NCBI RefSeq assembly: GCF_007670255.1
Contig: NZ_SZVS01000002.1
Location: forward strand, 1-64,000
Length of the DNA stretch: 64,000 nt
Direction of reading: 5' to 3'
Source of the DNA: Paenarthrobacter nicotinovorans
GTDB taxonomy: Bacteria > Actinomycetota > Actinomycetes > Actinomycetales > Micrococcaceae
The translations under genes were made by a program, and so were the position numbers. The first letter of the stretch is position 1, and each line of letters starts with the position of its first letter. Below are positions 46,172 through 53,393 of the stretch, piece after piece. A model generated the notes under the pieces. That model did no database searches. It had not been told where the DNA came from and saw nothing but the letters and a program-made list of their open reading frames with translations.

Positions 46172-46237
46172 GAAATTGTCCTAACTGGGTCCGGGACGGA
46201 GGTCAAGGGAGTCTGGAGCATGTCTGGAGCGGCTTCA

Positions 46238-46300
46238 TCAGAAAACGCTTTCTCAAAAATTAGCAAAAGGCTGTACATGGGTCAAGAAAACGTTTACTTT
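46238..46300. promoter_or_regulatory. LacI-type operators O2 and O3 in the 327-base divergent gap
   Basis: TCAGAAAACGCTTTCTCA (46238-46255) differs from the 36868 operator by one base. CAAGAAAACGTTTACTTT (46283-46300) is a weaker copy 45 bases downstream. Both lie in the gap (46172-46498) between the fusion gene and the ABC permease, so they can control both directions and perhaps loop. The rest of the gap has no gene; GGGGGAAG before 46499 is the permease's ribosome binding site. Confidence 0.72.
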
Positions 46301-46498
46301 GGTACGGAGCCGCTGAAACCGGGACCCGGATCCTGGCACTTCGAAGGGGTAGCGCCAGAGAACCGGCGACGTCCTGCAGGCAAGCACCAACCACACTCGT
46401 ACTCCGTGGATGGCCACGATGACCAAAGGAGACCACATGGCCGCATATGAACACGCGGGGACGCCGCAAGGCGCTCGCGGGACGGTGAGGGGGAAGCA

Positions 46499-47443
46499 AT
46501 GAGCGCTATTGGCGAACTCTCATCCATGACCCGCCGCAAGGGCCCCATGACAAAGGAAGAGAAGAAGGCAAACGGCCGCGACAACAAGGCCGCCTACGTC
46601 TTCCTCCTTCCCTGGCTGCTGGGCCTGGGCGTCATCACGGTGGGACCCATGCTCATGTCGTTGTACCTGTCCTTCACGGACTACAACCTTCTGCAGCCGC
46701 CGGAATGGGTGGGCCTGGACAACTTCGTCCGCATGTTTGGCGATGCCCGGCTCCACAACTCGCTGCGCGTTACGTTTACCTACGTGCTGGTGGGCGTTCC
46801 CCTCCAGCTCGCGGTTGCCCTGCTGATTGCGCTGGTCCTGGACAAGGGCCTGCGCGGGTTGCCGTTCTATCGCTCCATCTTCTACTTGCCCTCGCTTTTG
46901 GGCGGTTCCGTGGCCGTAGCCATCCTGTGGAAGCAGATCTTCGGCACCACCGGCCTGGTGAACCAGGTCCTGGCGATGATTGGGATCGAAGGGCCCGGTT
47001 GGATCTCGGATCCCAACACAGCTCTTGGCTCCATCATCCTGCTTCACGTGTGGACCTTCGGCAGCCCCATGATCATTTTTCTTGCCGGCCTGCGCCAGAT
47101 CCCGAACATGTACTACGAGGCAGCCAAGGTTGACGGTGCCACCACGCTCCAGCAGTTCTGGCGCATCACGCTGCCCATGCTGAGTCCCATCATCTTCTTC
47201 AACCTGGTGCTGCAGATCATCGGCTCATTCCAGTCGTTCACCCAGGCGTTCATCGTCTCCGGCGGAAACGGTGGCCCGTCCGACTCCACGATGTTCTTCA
47301 CCCTGTACCTCTACCAAAAGGGCTTCGGCCAGTTTGATATGGGCTACGCCTCAGCGATGGCCTGGTTCCTGCTGGTCATCATCGGTGTCTTCACCGCCAT
47401 CAACTTCATCGCTTCAAAGTATTGGGTGTTCTACGATGACTAA
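46499..47443 (+). CDS. Carbohydrate ABC transporter permease (MalF type)
   Basis: 314 residues, six predicted helices after a Lys/Arg-rich cytosolic head. The cytosolic EAA loop is YEAAKVDGATTLQQFWRITL, which contacts the ATPase. The family is the CUT1 sugar uptake class. The stop overlaps the next gene by eight bases. GGGGGAAGCA precedes the ATG. Operators in the upstream gap place it under the LacI regulator. Confidence 0.93.
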   Translation: MSAIGELSSMTRRKGPMTKEEKKANGRDNKAAYVFLLPWLLGLGVITVGPMLMSLYLSFTDYNLLQPPEWVGLDNFVRMFGDARLHNSLRVTFTYVLVGVPLQLAVALLIALVLDKGLRGLPFYRSIFYLPSLLGGSVAVAILWKQIFGTTGLVNQVLAMIGIEGPGWISDPNTALGSIILLHVWTFGSPMIIFLAGLRQIPNMYYEAAKVDGATTLQQFWRITLPMLSPIIFFNLVLQIIGSFQSFTQAFIVSGGNGGPSDSTMFFTLYLYQKGFGQFDMGYASAMAWFLLVIIGVFTAINFIASKYWVFYDD

Positions 47444-48368
47444 ACTCCAGACTCTCCCCGCGGCCAGCGGCGATTCCGTGGCCGCATCAGGCAAGAACCC
47501 TCGCCGTCGTGAATCCCGCGGCAACCTGGCTTTCAGCCGCAGTGCCCGCATCAAGGGCCTGATTAAGCACGCCATCCTGATCATCGTTGGCGGCGTGATG
47601 ATCTACCCGTTGCTGTGGATGGTGATCTCCTCCCTGCGCCCGAACGACCTTATCTTCCGGGAGCCCGGCCTGTGGCTGAACAACCTCGAAATGAGCAACT
47701 ACACGGACGGCTGGTCCGCTTTGACCCACCCGTTCGGGCATTACATGATCAACTCGGCGATCGTGGTCCTTGGCTCGATCGTGGGCAACCTGGTCTCGTG
47801 TTCCATGGCCGCCTACGCTTTTGCCCGACTCCAGTTCAGCGGCAAGAAGCTGTTCTTCGGCATCATGCTCCTGACCATCATGCTGCCGTTCCACGTTGTG
47901 ATCGTTCCGCAGTACATCCTGTTCTCGCAGATCGGCTGGGTGAATACCTTCTGGCCGCTGATCGTGCCCAAGTTGCTGGCTACGGACGCATTCTTTGTGT
48001 TCCTGATGGTCCAGTTCATCCGTGGTATTCCCAAGGACCTGGATGAGGCGGCCCGCATCGACGGCGCAGGCCACCCCAGGATCTTCCTCAGGGTCATCCT
48101 GCCGCTGATGGTCCCGGCGCTCGCCACCACCACCATCTTCACTTTCATCTGGACCTGGAACGACTTCTTCGGCGCCCTGATCTACCTGACGGACCCGGAC
48201 ATGTTCACCGTGCCGGTTGCGCTGCGGGCGTTCGTCGACTCGCAGTCGGCCACCAGTTGGGGCTCGCTCTTCGCGATGTCCATCGTGTCCCTGTTGCCCG
48301 TCTTCCTGGTTTTCCTCTTCGGACAGAGGTTCCTCATCAAGGGCATCGCAACCACGGGTATCAAGTAG
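47436..48368 (+). CDS. Carbohydrate ABC transporter permease (MalG type)
   Basis: 310 residues with six helices and the EAA loop LDEAARIDGAGHPRIFLRVI. The N-terminal 45 residues are charged and cytosolic. It pairs with the MalF-type subunit encoded in the overlapping gene to form a CUT1 channel. No ATPase gene is adjacent, so a shared MsmK-like ATPase elsewhere is expected. The ATG at 47436 is chosen because upstream codons are the end of the other gene. Confidence 0.93.
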   Translation: MTKLQTLPAASGDSVAASGKNPRRRESRGNLAFSRSARIKGLIKHAILIIVGGVMIYPLLWMVISSLRPNDLIFREPGLWLNNLEMSNYTDGWSALTHPFGHYMINSAIVVLGSIVGNLVSCSMAAYAFARLQFSGKKLFFGIMLLTIMLPFHVVIVPQYILFSQIGWVNTFWPLIVPKLLATDAFFVFLMVQFIRGIPKDLDEAARIDGAGHPRIFLRVILPLMVPALATTTIFTFIWTWNDFFGALIYLTDPDMFTVPVALRAFVDSQSATSWGSLFAMSIVSLLPVFLVFLFGQRFLIKGIATTGIK

Positions 48369-48406
48369 GCGCCAGGGCTTGGACGGGCCGCGTGCCACGC
48401 CTCGCG

Positions 48407-48450
48407 GGTGGCCAGCCAGTCCCTCGCCGGTGGCCAGCCAGTCCCTCGCC
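48407..48450 (+). repeat. Two 22-bp tandem repeats downstream of the MalG gene
   Basis: GGTGGCCAGCCAGTCCCTCGCC occurs twice in tandem (48407-48428, 48429-48450), with a degenerate third piece (GTCGCAGTCCCTC) after. It lies in the 235-base gap before the binding-protein gene; its role is unknown. Confidence 0.7.
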
Positions 48451-48511
48451 GCGACGTCGCAGTCCCTCCGGGACCGCCGTCGAACTTCTGCCAAAAGGAA
48501 CAAGACAGTAT

Positions 48512-48524
48512 CTTGTAATACAAG
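48512..48524. promoter_or_regulatory. Palindrome upstream of the binding-protein gene
   Basis: CTTGTA-A-TACAAG, a perfect 13-base palindrome, with another CTTGTA eight bases on (48532). It sits 23 bases before the LacI-type operator O4 and could be part of a promoter (TTGTAA) or a second operator. Confidence 0.35.
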
Positions 48525-48546
48525 AATGTGACTTGTACCATAAACT

Positions 48547-48564
48547 CAAGAAAACGCTTTCTCA
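48547..48564. promoter_or_regulatory. LacI-type operator O4
   Basis: CAAGAAAACGCTTTCTCA shares 16 of 18 bases with the 36868 operator, 40 bases upstream of the start codon of the binding protein. It shows that this gene has its own promoter despite being downstream of the permeases. Confidence 0.78.
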
Positions 48565-48603
48565 CACACACCGCATCAGGATCAACGAAGATCGGAGACA
48601 TCA

Positions 48604-49980
48604 GTGCCCGCATATCCAGAGGGTGAAGCAGTCGCCCCCGCAGCAGCACCATCCACAGGAGGATCCTTGGTTGCCAAGGCCAAACGCAGCAAGCGCAGGT
48701 TCCGTGCCTCTGCTGTGATCGCAGCCACGGCGGCCGCGGTCCTTGCACTCACCGCCTGCGGTGGAGGGTCCGAAGCCAAGAGTGCCGACGGCAAGGTCGA
48801 GCTCCGTTTCTCATGGTGGGGCGGCGACAAGCGGGCCCAGCTGACGCAGGAAGCCATCAAGGCATTCGAGGCAGAAAACCCGAACATCACCATCAAGGCG
48901 GAGTTCGGCGACTGGTCCGGATACTGGGACAAGCTGGCAACGCAGGTGGCTGCCAACGACGCCCCGGACATCATTCAGATGGACGAAAAGTACATCACCG
49001 AGTACTCGACGCGTGGCGCATTGCTTGACCTCTCCAAGTACAAGATCGACACCTCCAAGTTGGACGAGGCCGCATTGAACGCAGGCAAGGGCGAGAAGGG
49101 GCTGACCGGCATCGCGGCAGGCATCAACGCCGCCACCATCCTGGCCAACCCGGCAGTGTTCCAAGCCGCCGGCGTCCCGCTCCCGGATGACAAGACCTGG
49201 ACCTGGGACGATTTCGAACGCATTGCCGCGGAAGTGACGGCCAAGTCGCCTAAGGGCACGTATGGCGCCGCAGCCTATGGCACGGATGAAGCCTCCCTTG
49301 GCGTATGGCTGCGACAGAACGGCAAGTCGCTCTACACCCAGGACGGCAAGCTCGGCTTCGAGCCCTCCGACATCAAGGGCTACTGGGAATTCCTGAAGGA
49401 CATGAGCGACAAGAAGGCCGTCCCGACGGCGTCTGAAATCGTTGAGGCCGAAGCTGCACCGCTTGACCAAAGCGGCCTGGCTACCGGCAAGAACGGCATG
49501 GCCTTCTGGTGGTCCAACCAGCTTCCTGCCCTGGAGAAGGCCGCCGGTGGCGAACTGCAGATCCTCCGCTTCCCGTCAAAGACCGGCAAGGCTGATGACG
49601 CGGAGCTTTGGTACAAGGCCTCGCAGTTCTGGTCGGCTTCATCACGGACCAAGCACCCCGAAGAGACCGCCAAGTTCATCGACTTCCTCACAAACAACGT
49701 CAAGGCCGGCGAAATCCTGCTGGCAGACCGCGGTGTTTACCCGAACTCCGAGGTCCGCGAAGCAATCGCGCCCAAGCTCGCAAAGGCAGACGTCAAGGTA
49801 GTGGACTTCATCAGTGCCATCAAGGATGAGCTCGGCGACGCACCGGCTGCTCCGCCGAAGGGTGCCGGTGCCATCCAGGAAATCATCAAGCGTTACACCT
49901 CGGAGGTCATGTTCAACAGGCTTTCCGCGGAGGAAGCAGGCAAGAAGGCTGTGGACGAAATGAAGTCCGCCATCAGCTAG
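48604..49980 (+). CDS. Sugar ABC transporter substrate-binding lipoprotein
   Basis: 458 residues. A long N-terminus precedes a signal peptide (RFRASAVIAATAAAVLALTA) and lipobox Cys52. The mature domain is a type 1 solute-binding protein: ELRFSWWGGDKRAQLTQEAI, NITIKAEFGDWSGYWDKLAT, NDAPDIIQMDEKYITEYSTR. GTG at 48604 has GGAG upstream; a shorter start (TTG near 48667) would better fit a lipoprotein leader. Delivers its sugar to the upstream permeases. Operator O4 lies before it. Confidence 0.92.
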   Translation: MPAYPEGEAVAPAAAPSTGGSLVAKAKRSKRRFRASAVIAATAAAVLALTACGGGSEAKSADGKVELRFSWWGGDKRAQLTQEAIKAFEAENPNITIKAEFGDWSGYWDKLATQVAANDAPDIIQMDEKYITEYSTRGALLDLSKYKIDTSKLDEAALNAGKGEKGLTGIAAGINAATILANPAVFQAAGVPLPDDKTWTWDDFERIAAEVTAKSPKGTYGAAAYGTDEASLGVWLRQNGKSLYTQDGKLGFEPSDIKGYWEFLKDMSDKKAVPTASEIVEAEAAPLDQSGLATGKNGMAFWWSNQLPALEKAAGGELQILRFPSKTGKADDAELWYKASQFWSASSRTKHPEETAKFIDFLTNNVKAGEILLADRGVYPNSEVREAIAPKLAKADVKVVDFISAIKDELGDAPAAPPKGAGAIQEIIKRYTSEVMFNRLSAEEAGKKAVDEMKSAIS

Positions 49981-49993
49981 CTTCTTCGGAGCA

Positions 49994-50043
49994 GAAACCG
50001 CGGCCCCGGCCGGTCAGTAGTGATCGACCGGGGCCGCGGTTTC
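49994..50043. terminator. Strong terminator hairpin
   Basis: GAAACCGCGGCCCCGG and its complement, 50 bases overall with a bulge and a short loop, 14 bases after the binding-protein stop. It closes the transporter transcript. Confidence 0.65.
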
Positions 50044-50119
50044 GCTGCGCCCAAACCCGCCGTCAACCGGTCCGAAGGCGCTGTGACGGGGCGCACAAGC
50101 CATGACGTAGGATGACCTC

Positions 50120-51127
50120 ATGCCTCTCTTTGACCTTCCGCTCGAGCAACTTCGCGACTACACCTCCGCAGCAACGCCGCCAGCCGATCTGGACCAGTTT
50201 TGGGACCGGACCATCGCCGAAGCGCGGTCGCTGCCCCTGGATGCCGTGTTCGAGCCAGTGGACAACTACCTCAGCGTCATTGACACCTTCGATGTCACGT
50301 TCTCGGGCTTCGGCGGCGACCGGATCAAGGGGTGGCTGCACGTTCCGGCGCATCTTGAACCCGGCACGCAGCTTCCCGTGGTGGTGGAGTACATCGGTTA
50401 CTCGGGCGGTCGCGGCCTGGCGAATCAAAACACCCGCTGGGCGCAGGCCGGGTATGCCCACTTCATCATGGACACCCGCGGCCAAGGGTACGGCGGCGTC
50501 TCCGGCGATACCCCGGATCCGCACCCCTCAGCGGGCGAGGTCAACTATGCGGGCCTCATGACCCGGGGCGCGGACCACCAGGACAACTACTATTACCGCC
50601 GGGTCTACGTGGATGCCTTCCGCGCCGTCGAAGCGGCACAGAGCCATCCCGCCGTCGACCCTTCCGCCGTGGTGTTGACCGGCGTGAGCCAGGGCGGGGG
50701 CATCACCGTCGCCGCCGCCGGGCTGGCGGCCGGAAGGCTCGACGGCGTTATCGCCGCGCTGCCCGACGTCCCCTTCCTGCAGGACTTCCCCCGTGCGATC
50801 GACATCGCCCCGCGCGGTCCCTACCCGGAGATCGCGTCCTTCCTGGGCAGGCACCGGGACCGCTACGAGCCAATGCTGGCTGTGCTGAACTACTTCGACG
50901 GCGTGCACCTGGGCAGGGCTGCCGCGGTTCCAGCGCTGTTCTCGGCTGCCCAGATGGACGACATCTGCCCGCCGTCCACGGTGTTCGCGAGCTACCACAA
51001 CTACGGTGCGCTTGGCGGGTCGCCGCAGAAGGACATCGAGGTGTACCGCTTCAACAACCACGAGGGCGGGCAGGAGCACCACTGGATCAAGCAGTTGCAG
51101 TTCCTGCGCAAACTCCTGTCATCATGA
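50120..51127 (+). CDS. Acetylxylan esterase/cephalosporin-C deacetylase family hydrolase
   Basis: 335 residues, alpha/beta hydrolase of CE7. N-terminal FDLPLEQLRDYTSAATPPAD and DQFWDRTIAEA are typical; IGYSGGRG, DTRGQGYGG, then nucleophile Ser in GVSQGGG, Asp in MDDICPPST and His in NNHEGGQEHH complete the triad. Removes acetyl groups from sugars or antibiotics. No signal peptide, so it acts on imported acetylated oligosaccharides. Follows the transporter after a strong terminator, so it is probably separate, though a sugar link is plausible. Confidence 0.9.
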   Translation: MPLFDLPLEQLRDYTSAATPPADLDQFWDRTIAEARSLPLDAVFEPVDNYLSVIDTFDVTFSGFGGDRIKGWLHVPAHLEPGTQLPVVVEYIGYSGGRGLANQNTRWAQAGYAHFIMDTRGQGYGGVSGDTPDPHPSAGEVNYAGLMTRGADHQDNYYYRRVYVDAFRAVEAAQSHPAVDPSAVVLTGVSQGGGITVAAAGLAAGRLDGVIAALPDVPFLQDFPRAIDIAPRGPYPEIASFLGRHRDRYEPMLAVLNYFDGVHLGRAAAVPALFSAAQMDDICPPSTVFASYHNYGALGGSPQKDIEVYRFNNHEGGQEHHWIKQLQFLRKLLSS

Positions 51128-51137
51128 CGGACACGAT

Positions 51138-51167
51138 TTGCGGGGTCTGACCAGAGGTGGTTATGGT
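51138..51167 (+). promoter_or_regulatory. Candidate promoter of the DAHP synthase leader
   Basis: TTGCGG (51138-51143), 18-base spacer, TATGGT (51162-51167). Transcription would start about seven bases on, at the A of the leader ATG at 51174, so the leader mRNA would be leaderless. Confidence 0.5.
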
Positions 51168-51173
51168 TTGGCT

Positions 51174-51233
51174 ATGACTAACCGTTGGTATGCGTATTTT
51201 TCGTTGGCTCTGGAGGGGCCCGCGTCTAACTGA
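51174..51233 (+). CDS. Attenuation leader peptide rich in Trp, Tyr and Phe
   Basis: 19 codons, MTNRWYAYFSLALEGPASN. Trp5, Tyr6, Tyr8 and Phe9 fall within five consecutive codons, unlikely by chance, directly upstream of the first enzyme of aromatic synthesis. Stalling on those codons would place a ribosome over 51186-51200, next to the left arm of the leader hairpin (51203-51216). No ribosome binding site is visible; translation is probably leaderless. The peptide itself has no other evident role. Confidence 0.75.
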   Translation: MTNRWYAYFSLALEGPASN

Positions 51234-51286
51234 CACGCATCCAACTTTCCTTCAGAGCCAACAGGGCAGAGATCATTCTCTGCCCT
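51203..51286 (+). promoter_or_regulatory. Transcription attenuator of DAHP synthase
   Basis: Stem 1: GTTGGCTCTGGAGG (51203-51216) pairs with CCTTCAGAGCCAAC (51249-51262) with one wobble. Stem 2 abuts it: AGGGCAGAG (51263-51271) pairs with CTCTGCCCT (51278-51286) over a six-base loop. CAGAG at 51253 could instead pair with CTCTG of stem 2. Stem 2 lacks a clear T-tract, so which state terminates is not certain. Confidence 0.6.
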
Positions 51287-51346
51287 TCGCCATATCCGGC
51301 GGGTTCTGAAAAGGGGCCCGCTCCGCATCCCGGACAGGACCCAGAA

Positions 51347-52477
51347 ATGACCAGCATCGCCCCCGAAACCGTGACCTCGGACGAATCCGCACAGCCCGCC
51401 ACCTCCAACCTTCGGGTGGCCCGCTTCGAGCCGCTTCCGGCCCCGCAGGACCTCATCGCAGAGCTGCCCCTGGACGCACGCTCAGCTGCCGTCGTCGACC
51501 GTGGCCGTGACCAGGTCCGTGCCATCATGGACGGCGTCGACGACCGCCTGCTCGTGATCGTCGGTCCGTGCTCCATCCATGACCCCAAAGCCGGGCTTGA
51601 ATACGCCCGCCGCTTGGTCAGCCAGGCCGAGAAGCACAAGGAAGACCTCCTGATCGTCATGCGGACCTACTTCGAGAAGCCGCGGACCACGGTTGGCTGG
51701 AAGGGCCTCATCAACGATCCCCACCTGGACGGCAGCCACGACATCGCCGCAGGATTGCGCGCAGCACGTGGATTCCTGAAGCAGGTCACCGCGCTCGGCC
51801 TGCCCACCGCTACCGAGTTCCTCGAACCCATCAGCCCCCAGTACATGGCCGACCTCGTTTCCTGGGGCGCCATCGGGGCCCGGACCACCGAAAGCCAGAT
51901 CCACCGCCAGCTCGCCTCGGGACTCTCCATGCCCATCGGCTTCAAGAACGGCACCGACGGCGACCTCCAGGTAGCCATCGACGCTTGTGGCGCCTCTGCC
52001 GCTGAGCAGGCCTTCCTCGGAATCGACGACGACGGCCGCGCGGCTTTGGTGGCGACGGCCGGAAACCCGGACACGCACGTGATCCTGCGCGGTGGACGCA
52101 AGGGGCCGAATTACTCCGCCGCCGACGTTGCCGCAGCTTCGTCAAAGCTCGCGGACAAGGGACTCAACCCGCGCCTGATCGTTGACGCCAGCCACGCGAA
52201 CAGCGGCAAGAGCCACCACCGCCAGGCTGAAGTTGCCCTGGAAATCGGTGCCCAGCTCGAAGCTGGCGCGTCTTCTCCCATCGCCGGCGTAATGCTCGAG
52301 AGCTTCCTGGTGGGCGGCGCGCAGAACCTGGACGTCGCCAAGCAGCTTTCAGGCGAGCAGGAACTTGTGTACGGACAGAGCGTCACGGACGCCTGCATGG
52401 AGTGGGATGTCACGGCGTCGGTGCTTGAACAGCTTGCTGCCTCGGCCCGGAAGCGCAGGGAGGTCTTGGGGGAGTAG
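51347..52477 (+). CDS. aroG: 3-deoxy-7-phosphoheptulonate (DAHP) synthase, class I
   Basis: 376 residues. First step of the shikimate pathway: PEP plus erythrose-4-phosphate. VIVGPCSIHDPKAGLEYARR with the metal-binding Cys, MRTYFEKPRTTVGWKGLIND, GFKNGTDG and IVDASHANSGK are class I signatures; residues for metal (Cys, His, Glu, Asp) are in place. The N-terminal 60 residues carry LIAELPLDARSAAVVDRGRD. AGGACCCAGAA precedes the ATG. Upstream leader suggests control by aromatic amino acid charging; feedback sensitivity cannot be read here. Confidence 0.94.
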   Translation: MTSIAPETVTSDESAQPATSNLRVARFEPLPAPQDLIAELPLDARSAAVVDRGRDQVRAIMDGVDDRLLVIVGPCSIHDPKAGLEYARRLVSQAEKHKEDLLIVMRTYFEKPRTTVGWKGLINDPHLDGSHDIAAGLRAARGFLKQVTALGLPTATEFLEPISPQYMADLVSWGAIGARTTESQIHRQLASGLSMPIGFKNGTDGDLQVAIDACGASAAEQAFLGIDDDGRAALVATAGNPDTHVILRGGRKGPNYSAADVAAASSKLADKGLNPRLIVDASHANSGKSHHRQAEVALEIGAQLEAGASSPIAGVMLESFLVGGAQNLDVAKQLSGEQELVYGQSVTDACMEWDVTASVLEQLAASARKRREVLGE

Positions 52478-52521
52478 TGTCCCACTTCCTCGAAAAGCTT
52501 TCACTTAGGCCCCATCAGCCT

Positions 52522-52534
52522 CTAGAGTATCTAG
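52522..52534. promoter_or_regulatory. Palindrome in the bldC promoter region
   Basis: CTAGA-GTA-TCTAG, perfect 5-bp arms, about 80 bases upstream of bldC. TAGAGT could also be a -10 box with TTTCAC 18 bases upstream, so promoter and operator may overlap. Confidence 0.35.
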
Positions 52535-52615
52535 CACATGGTTGTTGGATGGCTCAGCATCGTCACACCGTTTCCTGGGGGTGTCCTGTCGGCTGAGAGC
52601 AAAGGAATATGGGAA

Positions 52616-52828
52616 ATGTCCGCGGAGACTAACTTCTCGAATGCGCGTTTCATGACGGTGGCCGAAGTGGCCGACGTCCTGCGTGTTTCCAAAATGACCG
52701 TGTATCGCCTGGTTCACTCAGGGGAAATGCCAGCCGTCAGGTTTGGCCGTTCCTTCCGGGTTCCCGAAGAAGCCGTAGCCCAGTACCTCAAAGGTGCTGT
52801 GGTCGACGGACAATCCGAGACCGCCTGA
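52616..52828 (+). CDS. bldC: BldC-family helix-turn-helix DNA-binding protein
   Basis: 70 residues. MerR-like winged helix: FMTVAEVADVLRVSKMTVYR and LVHSGEMPAVRFGRSFRVPE, close to Streptomyces BldC, which binds DNA cooperatively and times development; in non-sporulating relatives its role is unclear. ATG at 52616 after GGAATATGGGA; a longer frame from 52538 is rejected. Same order, bldC then bS22, as in mycobacteria. Confidence 0.9.
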   Translation: MSAETNFSNARFMTVAEVADVLRVSKMTVYRLVHSGEMPAVRFGRSFRVPEEAVAQYLKGAVVDGQSETA

Positions 52829-52991
52829 GGCCGCCGGGGTCCGTTCAGTGGACCGTGGTCATGGGGTACCTCTTTGAAGCGGTACTCTGTTAAGGAACGT
52901 TTTACGTCATTGTAAGAATCTGTCAGTTGTACTGTCTGCTTCCGCGGATCCGTTCCAACAGACAGGACCTTCTAGTTTGTAAGGAACTTTC

Positions 52992-53090
52992 GTGGGTTCA
53001 GTTATTAAGAAGCGCCGCAAGCGTATGGCCAAGAAGAAGCACCGCAAGCTGCTTCGCAAGACCCGCCACCAGCGCCGCAATAAGAAGTAG
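52992..53090 (+). CDS. Small ribosomal subunit protein bS22
   Basis: 32 residues starting at GTG, with AAGGAA eight bases upstream: MGSVIKKRRKRMAKKKHRK then LLRKTRHQRRNKK. Very basic (18 Lys or Arg). Such proteins (AURKAIP1/COX24 domain) were found in mycobacterial ribosomes as bS22 at the 16S decoding region. Followed by a terminator and located after bldC as in mycobacteria. It is easily missed because of its size. Confidence 0.9.
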   Translation: MGSVIKKRRKRMAKKKHRKLLRKTRHQRRNKK

Positions 53091-53109
53091 AGATACTTCA
53101 CCAAGCGTG

Positions 53110-53144
53110 AATGCCCGTTGCCTCTCAAGGCGGCGGGCATTTTT
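53110..53144 (+). terminator. Intrinsic terminator after bS22
   Basis: AATGCCCG … CGGGCATT with an inner GCC/GGC pair, followed by TTTTT, 20 bases past the stop. Canonical. Confidence 0.82.
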
Positions 53145-53155
53145 GCATCCCCACT

Positions 53156-53393
53156 GACGCTCGCTCACGTTCCCCGGGTTTCCTGCGGACGCTCGCTCAC
53201 GTTCCCTTGGTTTGTTGCTGACGCTCGCTCATGTTCCCTTGGTTTGTTGCGGACGCTCGCTCACGATCCCTTGGTTTGTTGCTGACGCTCGCTCACGTTC
53301 CCCGGGGTTTGTTGCTGACGCTCGCTCATGTTCCCTTGGTTTGTTGCTGGCGCTCGCTCACGTTCCCCGGGGTTTGTTGCTGACGCTCGCTCA
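53156..53393. repeat. Tandem array of a 32-33-bp unit (array 1)
   Basis: Eight units start at 53156, 53188, 53220, 53252, 53284, 53317, 53349 and 53382; the first core is GACGCTCGCTCACGTTCCC and the second half varies around TTGGTTTGTTGC. The last unit is cut at its core and supplies the stop of the DUF559 gene. No spacers, so not CRISPR. With the terminator before it this fills the 300 bases after bS22. Confidence 0.9.

Noticed and set aside
46283-46300. Independent promoter element
   Set aside because: AAGAAAACGTTTACTT matches the operator family better than any -35/-10 pair, so it is treated as a weak operator.
53156-53393. CRISPR array
   Set aside because: Units are directly adjacent with no unique spacers, and no cas genes are near.
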